A stretch of 64,000 bases of DNA from Lunularia cruciata (Eukaryota > Streptophyta > Marchantiopsida > Lunulariales > Lunulariaceae), in NCBI GenBank assembly GCA_948567375.1, contig OX419755.1, positions 48,551,001 to 48,615,000 of the forward strand, given 5' to 3'. Shown in pieces: positions 56,641 to 64,000 of the stretch; position 1 is the first letter of the stretch; each line of letters opens with the position of its first letter. The position numbers and the translations under genes are program-made. The notes below the pieces were generated by a model that saw only the letters and a program-made list of their open reading frames with translations, searched no databases and was not told the DNA's origin.

Positions 56641-57700
56641 GTAATCAATAAGTACAATTCATTCCCTTAAAGATACGATTAAGAAGTGGTCAAATACAAA
56701 GTAAAATAGTAACCAAACAATTCTTCTTTGTTTCATCTTTAATCTCTTAGGTACAAATCATACCCAAAAGAGAGTAACAAGCACTAATTGCAGTCTCATC
56801 ACAAATTACACACTCATAATCACAATACTTCAAATCTTCCAAACAATCTTGATTGTGATGATTCAGACTCTCCCAAAGAAGGCTATTTCACTACAAAAGA
56901 ACTTAACCTCAAAATTGTGTTCCACCCCTCTATTGAAGGCACAAATTCCTTGGTCAAAGTTGCTTTGCACTCATAATTGCACTCATAATTGCAGAATGCT
57001 ACCAATACTATAGTTCCTCATAGATCCATCAAGGCATTGCTTTGATTGCCATCCACTCAAGATCAAACACACAAAATGAAATCAAAGTTGTGGAATCCAA
57101 CATCCAACAAGCTCATTGACTTGCACTTCAAATTTCTCCAAACACTCACAAACATAGGATTTATACTTGGAATTAAGCTAAAATGACAAGCACTAAGTTA
57201 AAACACTTTCTTTACTAAACTTCAAACATATGAATATTGAACAACAAAAAACTTCAAATTCTTCCTTTAAATGCGCTTTGCACTTGATAGTTACTAACAA
57301 AAATACCATTCTACAACAACTTCACCAACTTGCAGATCCAAAATGACAAACCACCTCTTCCTATCTGTGTCTTCAAATCTCAAAATTGTTATTACTCCAA
57401 TCCAATGTCAACTTCAACTTTGGCTTCCAAACCCAATGTATCTATAATTACTTATCCTTCTTTGGGCCTATCTAATACTACTACTTCCTCTACTATTTCT
57501 ACTACTTTTCTACTCTAAACTACAAATAAAGTCATGGATAATCTGTCAATTTCTTTATTAGCTAACCCACTCTTCTCTAATGTCCTAGGTAACTCACCTA
57601 AAGACACTTACATTCCTACCTCTACTACTTTGGACTTCTTATTCACCTTCATCTCACTATAAAGTCTAAATAAATCCAATCCAAGACAGACATTGTCTCA
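56641..57700. other. AT-rich stretch, nothing recognised
   Basis: No convincing coding signal or repeat boundary. Short open frames on the plus strand are rich in Ser, Thr and Asn from low-complexity DNA. Confidence 0.4.
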
Positions 57701-60300
57701 TACTTCCTACATCTTTCTATCTACATGATCTCTTAGAAAAATCAGAAGATTGTTCAAGTTGATATCCTTTGCCTTCCTTCTTCTTGTTTCATGTACCAAC
57801 AATTTCAACTTGTGCAGCCTCACCTCTTCTAACTTACCCTTGGCCTCGATACTCAACATCACCTTCAACTCCTCAAAGATTGCTTGTATTGAATTCGACT
57901 CCACACTTTGAACTATCTTCTCCTTACTTTGCTCTACCTCCAATTTGTTTTGGTATATTTCCACCTCATCCTCAAATTCTGCCTTTAGTGCTTCCTTCTC
58001 TTCCACTTATTAGACTAATTGATCTTTTACACTTCCAATCAACCCTCACAATAGATCTTCCTCTTGATGTCTATCTGCAAACTCTTGTTGCCAAGCTTGA
58101 TCCTTCTATGTTGTGTTCTTCCTCAACCTCTCCAACTCTTGCTTCATTATTGCCACAATTACCTTTGAGTGTATGACTTCTACTCTGGCATCATCAACTT
58201 AATGCTTCATCATCTTGAACAATGCCTTCTACGCCTTTAGCTCTTCATTATGCCTCACAAAGTTCTCCTACAAGGTATCAAGGCTTTTATTCTGAAGAAC
58301 TACTACAATCTAAAGTCCTTTGGCTTCCTCCTCTCCTTGGGTTAGCTTACTCCTCAACTTTGAGGTCTCTTCATTCCTATGCCTTACCACTTCTAACTCA
58401 TCCTTCACTTTAGGATATTTATTCTTCAACTCTACTTTCTTCTTTTGTAACTACACCAACAAAGGACATAAGATCTTTGATAGATACTCGACTCCAATGT
58501 ATCTTCCTTCATCATCTCCCACATCTTTGCCTTGGGTAGGTGCTTTTTTGGCAGGTGCTTTACTCCAAATATGTGATCTTTGTACCTTCAATATCATATC
58601 ATGAGCTCTCTTCTTTGTCTTTGGCTTTGCTCAAACCTGCAACTATAGCTTGAGCACTTCTTTTTGATCTTCTTGCCCTTAGAAATACCAAGGCACCTTC
58701 TTGCATTTGTTCCTCTTCTAACTAAAATGTAGGAAACTCCAAAAAAGGCCCATCTCCTTCCTTCATTTATTCAATTGCCTTGTGAAACTCCCGCTCTTCT
58801 TCTCCAAAAAACTCTTTTCTTGATTGCTAAACTTTAGGCTCTCCTTCACTCTCACTCTTGGACTCTCCACTCTATAGAGTGAACTCTTCTTCTACTCCTA
58901 AGTCTTTGCACTTTGACTTAGTTTCTCCTTCCAATTCTTCCTCCAAAGATGGTTCCTTCACTTCTATTGGCACTAGCTTTGGATTTTGCATTCTTATTTT
59001 CTATGGTTGTCTTGATGTTATTCTTCCTTTGGGTCTACTTCTCTTTCTTGGCATGGGGATTTCCATTGACACTAACCTCTCCTTATTGCCCTTGAAGTAG
59101 TAGTCATCACCTTCTTGAACTCAATTAATATAATACTGCTCATCTCCATGTGCTTCTCTTTGTAAGCCAAGGTGAAAGTGAGACACCATTCATCCTCTCT
59201 CCTTCGACCTAAGTAAGTTTAATCCAAATTAGAAGGGAGATGCAAAGGGTATGAAGTAATGGGATGGCATATCTATTCTCTAATTAATAATCATTTGGCC
59301 AATATGTTGGTGCAAACACTTTGTCCAATCTACTGCCTTTCTTGCAAACATTTGCTGGAAGAACAATGCTTGTTGCATCATTATATAGGTGGTTTGCTTA
59401 TAGATGCTTATAAGTAGTTGTGGCTTAAACATGGCTATTATCATGCTGACAATTGCTCTTTGTACTATGTCCTTATAACTATCTACCTTGTACCTATTCT
59501 TGGTATGAGGTCTGTTGAAAGAATTCTTCACTTTGGTAGTTTCTTCTAAAGACTCACACTTCCTATAAAAGGTAACTCCCCTACTTATCCCAATTCTCTC
59601 CCCAAGACTAATCTCCAATTTGACTCAATCCATTGAGCTTGATTTCCTTTCTTCCCTTCATGCTTGGGCCCATCTTTGCAATTAATGGTAGCAATTTTTG
59701 CCATGAAACTTAGAAAGCTCAAATTCTAGTTCCAAGCCAAAAATGTAATATGAAGTCTATTCAAGACTTTGATCCTTGCCATTACATCTAATTGACAAAT
59801 TTCAAGACCCTCACCACACTTTTCTTGTTCTCCTTTGGGGCCATTGTGTGTTTCCTCACTCTTGGTCTCTAAAAGATCAAATCCTCCCTGAAACTTGAGA
59901 TTCTAACTCCTTTAGGACAATTATTGAGAGGCATAGGATATTGTTGTGACATTTCAGAATGCACACAATGATGTCTCAATTTTATAGTCTTTTGTTGATT
60001 ATTCATTCTTCAATCTTCAATTGACACAACAATTTTGCATATCTATTTTTTATCACTCTCAATGTCTTCTTGATCTTGAGGTAGTTGCTTTCTTTACACA
60101 TACTTTCTTGATTGGCTGAACCTGAGGAAAAGTTATTATAGGTTCTTTGGATTGGTTTGTGCAATCTGATATGAAGTCCTCTATCTTCAGCTTTATGCTT
60201 CCATCCATCTGACCTGAGTCCTTTTGACTCTGACCCGAGGTTGACTTTGGGTCTATGCTAAACAAATGATTCTTCTTGTTTCTTCCCCATTTAGCCTTCC
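57701..60300 (-). pseudogene. Charged decayed ORF region, unknown origin
   Basis: Minus-strand coding-like segments run in order from high to low. The first is GQSQKDSGQMDGSIKLKIED (60220-60160). Next come FYRKCESLEETTKVKNSFNR (59570-59510), YKDIVQRAIVSMIIAMFKPQ (59480-59420) and ALFFQQMFARKAVDWTKCL (59370-59310). An acidic/lysine-rich tail follows (EPSLEEELEGETKSK near 58940), and a coiled-coil-like stretch (KEALKAEFEDEVEIYQNKL, 58000-57930) ends the set. I do not recognise the family. It lies just beyond the polypurine tract of the gypsy pol at 60363, so it may be a long LTR or extra ORF of that element or a different gag. Stops break it in several places. Confidence 0.35.
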
Positions 60301-60363
60301 TTCAGCTTTAAAAACACACTTCTTCTTTAAAACTCATTAAAAATGAAAAATGTGGGTACCACA

Positions 60364-60380
60364 TACCCCCTCCCTCAAAT
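60364..60380 (-). promoter_or_regulatory. Polypurine tract and LTR start of element F
   Basis: The minus strand reads TTGAGGGAGGGGGTA, then TGTGGTACCCACA. The purine run next to a TG start, right after the integrase stop, marks the 3' LTR boundary. The LTR length is unknown because no second copy is present. Confidence 0.6.
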
Positions 60381-61440
60381 GTGAGTGCCCTTGTGAACAT
60401 TGGCTTTGGGTTCTTTATACAAGTTTAAGTCCATGGTCCAAGATTTTTTGACTCTCCACCCATTTACTTGAGTGGCAAAGGGATTGCCCTCCAGGTCTAC
60501 AAGTTGAATAGAACCATTTTCATAAACATGCACCGCATGATATGGCCTCATCCACCTTAAGTGCAACTTGCTTGGAAAAAATATTTGGAGATTGTCATAT
60601 AACGGTACCAAGTCTTCCTCACAAACAACAATAGGATTTATTCAATTATCATGTTTGACTTTCCACTGATCTTGTACTTCCTTTGTGGTTTACATTGCAT
60701 CATCTCTTTTCTCTTCTAACTCCATTAGTTGATGGATCCAAAGATCCTGACTTTCTTCCTCTAACAATCATTCCTCACATAGGATCCAATATGTTGGTAC
60801 TTCAAATTCAATTAGTAGTATGGGATGCAATTTGTATGTCAAGAAATATGGAATTTTTTTGATGGTAATCTTTTTGGTGGTTCAATATGCCATAAAGCTA
60901 AAATTAACTTCATGTCCCAATGGTAGGCATAATTGACAGTAAGCTTGTTCAAAATTTTGCATAACAATCCATTCACTTTCTTTGTTAGTCCATTCACTTT
61001 TGGATTGTAAGGAGTCATCTTCAGATGTTTAATATGGAAATATTTGGTTAAAACTTCCACCATTGAGTTCTAAAAATGAGTCCATGTGGTCACTAACCAA
61101 TTCCAGAGGACATCCATAACGTGAAATGATGTTTCAAAAGAAAAATTCTATAATAGTTTCTACATCATCTCTTCAAGTTGCCTTGGCTTCAACCATCTTG
61201 GTAGCATCAGTGCAAACCAAGATGTATCTCTTCCTTGTGAATGGATCACCAGTTGAATGGACCCACAAAATCAATTCTGCATTTCTCAAATTGGGCCAAT
61301 GGCAAAATTGGTCTTAAAGGCCATTGGGAAGTAGCCGTTGGCTTTCTTATTCTTTGACATGCATCACAACTTTGGATATAGGTGTGAGTATCCTTATACA
61401 TGGTAGGCCATACCGTAAGAATTTTCTTCACTATATTCTT
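60375..61440 (-). pseudogene. Element F integrase remnant
   Basis: On the minus strand the zinc site half CDACQRIRKPTATSQWPL lies near 61350, followed by PILPLAQFEKCRIDFVGPF (about 61300-61250), where the first catalytic Asp is kept. MTPYNPKVNGLTKKVNGLL (about 61015-60960) is the Glu-region, where Lys/Thr stand in place of the usual AE. The C-terminal basic domain LHLRWMRPYHAVHVYENG ends near 60375. Frames change near 61230. Not functional. Confidence 0.82.
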
Positions 61441-61699
61441 CAGGATATAATGTCTTCCTAATGCTTTTCAATGTAAGGACTTGATTATACCTCCAAATTC
61501 ATATACTTCCAAACACCTCTAAAGTACTCTATCTTTGCCCATTTTAAACAATATGTTGTGTTTTAGCTAGTATGGTCCCATTTTCCCAATGAAGACTACC
61601 CTTTACTTTGTGTCCAATCCCTCAAGACATTGGCAAGTATGCAAATAGTGATATTTGGTTGCATACCTTGTACTTTGCATTGCCATCAAATGATACAAC

Positions 61700-62800
61700 T
61701 CTTTGTTAGGGAACCAATTGTCAACTTCCGATTCTTGGTCTTGAGTTTGTAACCTATATAGTATGCCCACATTCAAATGTGAAGCTCCCTTCCTTACTTG
61801 TATAGTGTATGTGAAATCTTATAGCAACAAGATCCATCTTGCAATTCACTTAGACAAATTTTCCTTCTTTACCAAATGTTATAAAGCTTAATGGTCCATA
61901 TAGAAGACAAACTTGTATCCCAATAAATAGTGGCAAAACTTCTTGCAATCATACATTGTCCCAAATGCTTCTCTTTCAATCATTGAATAATTATTTTTTG
62001 CAATTGAAAGCTATTGGTTGGCACAATAAATTGGATAGTTTTTCTTCTTCTTGTCTTTTTAACTTAAGACTACTCCAATTGATGTGTCCACATACACATG
62101 AAAAGGGACATCCCAATTTGGGGCACTCATAACTTGTGCTTCAACTAGTTTCTTCTTCAACACCTATAAAGCTTCTTCTTGTTCTACTTCCTACAAATAG
62201 TCTTTGGACTTCTTTAGAACCTTGTTAATGGTGCAACAAACACCGCATAGTTAGACACAAAGCATATGTAGTATTGAGCATGTCCCAAGAAGGCACTCAA
62301 CTCCTAAATGCTTTTAGGTGATTCCAAAGCTGAGATGACTTTCACCTTCTTGACATCAACTTCAATACCTTGACTTTAGACCCAATGCCCTTGAAGAATT
62401 TCATTGCAAAAACACATTTCTTTGGGTGTAATGACAAGTCGGCAAATCAATACATTTCAAAATTTTGGTGAAGGTAATTCAAATATAATTCTCTTTGTCC
62501 AAACACACAAAAATCATCAATGAAGAATTCCAAAAATTTCTGCAAATTTTTTTTAAAGATCATATTCATCATCCATTGGAAAGTAGCTGGTGCATTACAC
62601 AAACTAAAGGGCATTTGATTTTTAAAAGAAGTGCCCCAATCAGTAGTAAATGTAGTTTTATCCTTATCTTCTTCTTGAATGGATACTTGATTATAGCATG
62701 AAATTCCATTGGGAAAACTACAGCAAGGATGACTAGTTACTTGGTCCAAAATTGTATCGATAAAAGGTAAGGGATGATGATCCTTCCTCATAATTGCATA
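61700..62800 (-). pseudogene. Element F reverse transcriptase and RNase H remnant
   Basis: Minus strand: HHPLPFIDTILDQV (62780), SCYNQVSIQEEDKDKTTFTT (62700-62640), MPFSLCNAPATFQWMMN (62620-62570) and the catalytic FFIDDFCVFG (62525-62495). All are in Ty3/gypsy order with the DD pair intact. RNase H follows in broken frames: traces of the D-x-S/T and TDH regions lie near 62080 and 61880. Several frameshifts and stops. Confidence 0.8.
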
Positions 62801-64000
62801 TAATTCTTGGAAATCTTAGCACACTCAAATCTTCCCATCTTCTTCTTTGGAACAATGACAATGGATGAAACCAAATCACTACTCAAGACTAGAAAATTAT
62901 CTTGGCCACCAAGCACTTGTCAACCTTGTCTTTCACCAAGAGCAAGTACTTCAGGTTTAGGCAATACTATCTTTGTCAAACCGGAATGGCACTTTCAACA
63001 AGATCAATCCAATGTTCCTTAAATTGTATGAGAATTCATTTCATTTGATCAATAGACCACTTGAATACATCCTAGTACTCAATAAACAAGGTAGTGTATC
63101 TGGCCAACTCCTCCAAAGTGATTGTCTTCAAAATTTTGCCTTTGGACAAGATAATGTCTTGACATTCATTGGGATTGATGACTCCTTCAACATGACTGAC
63201 TTGGCTTAACCTGAGTTGAATAGTAGTCAAATCTCCTTCCTCCAAATCATGTTCACCCAAGGTGATGTCATATGGGTCTTCATCTTTGACCTTTACCTCA
63301 TAGCATTCCAAGTAATTGACTTGGACCTCTTCATCGGAGTCTTTGATAGATGAAGATAATAAATCTTTGGATTCATCTTTGTCTCCAACAAAGTCGTCTC
63401 CTTGAGGTGGAGATCCTTTGTCCAACTCATAGTCACCTCTTCTTGGTCTTCAGACAAGATGTCCTTGAACCTCAACTTCTATTGGTGCCAATCTACAACA
63501 GCTTGGGCATTGTACAACCAGGGTCTTCCAATCAACAATGGGTAACCAATTTTGGTCATTGGTCTCAACACAATGTAATTCAACTTGAAGGACACTCCTC
63601 CAATGATCATAATGATATTTGACAACATGCCCAAAGGTCATCTCTTGGTTTGGTCCATAGACTTAAGAATTTAGGGTGTTGGCTCAAACATATGGTACCC
63701 CAAATAATTTGTGGTATCCTTTGTCATGACATTCACACCAAAACCCAAATCAATGGGTATCAATGTGATCATGCAACCCGTGATCTCCACATCTTCTTTG
63801 GGAGATCCCAAATCTTCTTGCTCAAATGATAGATGGCCGGCAAGTCTTCTTTGATCATCGTCCTTACTTTCTTCAGGGCCAAATGCAGTTGCTTCTTATA
63901 CAGCTTGTTGTCCTCCCACAATTGCGTGAATGTGACATTAGCTTGCACAGATGCCAAATCTACCACAATATCATATTGGGGTACTCCTCCAAACTTCACC
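62800..64000 (-). pseudogene. Element F protease-linker region
   Basis: Minus-strand acidic linker (EEVQVNYLECYEVKVKDEDP, DLEEGDLTTIQL, 63330-63190) with upstream pieces (LPIVDWKTLVVQCPSC near 63530, FGGVPQYDIVVDLASVQ near 63990) occupies the gag-protease to RT interval. The true protease active site was not identified. The element continues beyond the window. Confidence 0.45.

Larger units (their letters stand above)
60363..64000 (-). mobile_element. Element F: Ty3/gypsy (non-chromodomain type), 3' part
   Basis: Minus-strand pol enters from beyond the window and runs protease-like region, RT (62800-62450), RNase H (about 62300-61700), integrase (61450-60375), then a polypurine tract (60380-60365) and a probable LTR start TGTGGTACCCACA at 60363. 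The integrase ends in a basic domain with NGSIQLVDLEG and VNGWRVKK and has no chromodomain, as in the Tat/Athila side of plant Ty3/gypsy. It is decayed throughout. Confidence 0.8.

Overview
This window is nuclear DNA of a land plant or close relative (a streptophyte). It is dominated by degraded, nested LTR retrotransposons around one intact host gene. The evidence is plant-type Ty3/gypsy chromoviruses primed by initiator tRNA-Met, GT-AG introns, a TTTAGGG-type telomere motif near 50.93 kb, and a 13-exon condensin gene whose closest match I recall is the Arabidopsis protein. I cannot name the species; a bryophyte- or fern-grade genome is only a guess.

From 1 to 17.4 kb lies a nest. Element B (minus strand, 5' LTR at 16689-17428) is the oldest layer. 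It was broken by element C (5998-11640, minus, complete, 5-bp target duplication CATTC), by a solo LTR at 14538-15131 that splits the gag zinc knuckle, and by element D (about 3084-5785, minus). Element A (1-3083, plus, same family as B) then inserted into D. C is the youngest: its two LTRs are about 98% identical, it has few lesions, and its LTRs carry ordered heat-shock-element arrays.

From 17.4 to 34.4 kb there is low-CpG, mostly non-coding sequence. It holds a tRNA-Thr-like dispersed repeat (about 17.6 kb, with an inverted relative at 31.0 kb), a tandem array of D-family LTR fragments (17.9-19.1 kb), a decayed PIF/Harbinger-like transposase (28.6-29.7 kb), an LTR fragment near 30 kb, a gag remnant with a zinc knuckle (31.1-33.6 kb), and several near-perfect short-loop hairpins.

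From 34.4 to 41.6 kb lies the most interesting object. D2 is a second copy of the D family, plus strand and decayed. In order it shows a gag zinc-knuckle remnant, a conserved block of unknown function, a C5-cytosine-methyltransferase-like domain, reverse transcriptase (YVDD kept), RNase H, integrase and a C-terminal PHD finger. It therefore looks like a Ty3/gypsy element carrying its own DNA methyltransferase and a chromatin-reader finger.

From 43 to 50.6 kb is a CpG-richer island with one complete gene: condensin I subunit CAP-H (minus, 44466-49968, 724 residues, every intron GT-AG, frame closed throughout). An E2F consensus site lies about 0.4 kb upstream of its start.

From 50.6 to 64 kb repeats return: degenerate short repeats, a 29-bp hairpin, D-family LTR pieces (52.3-52.9 and 54.3-54.5 kb), a plus-strand A/B-family 5' fragment (54.53-56.6 kb), a charged decayed ORF region of unknown origin (57.7-60.3 kb), and a minus-strand Ty3/gypsy pol (60.36-64 kb) that runs off the window.
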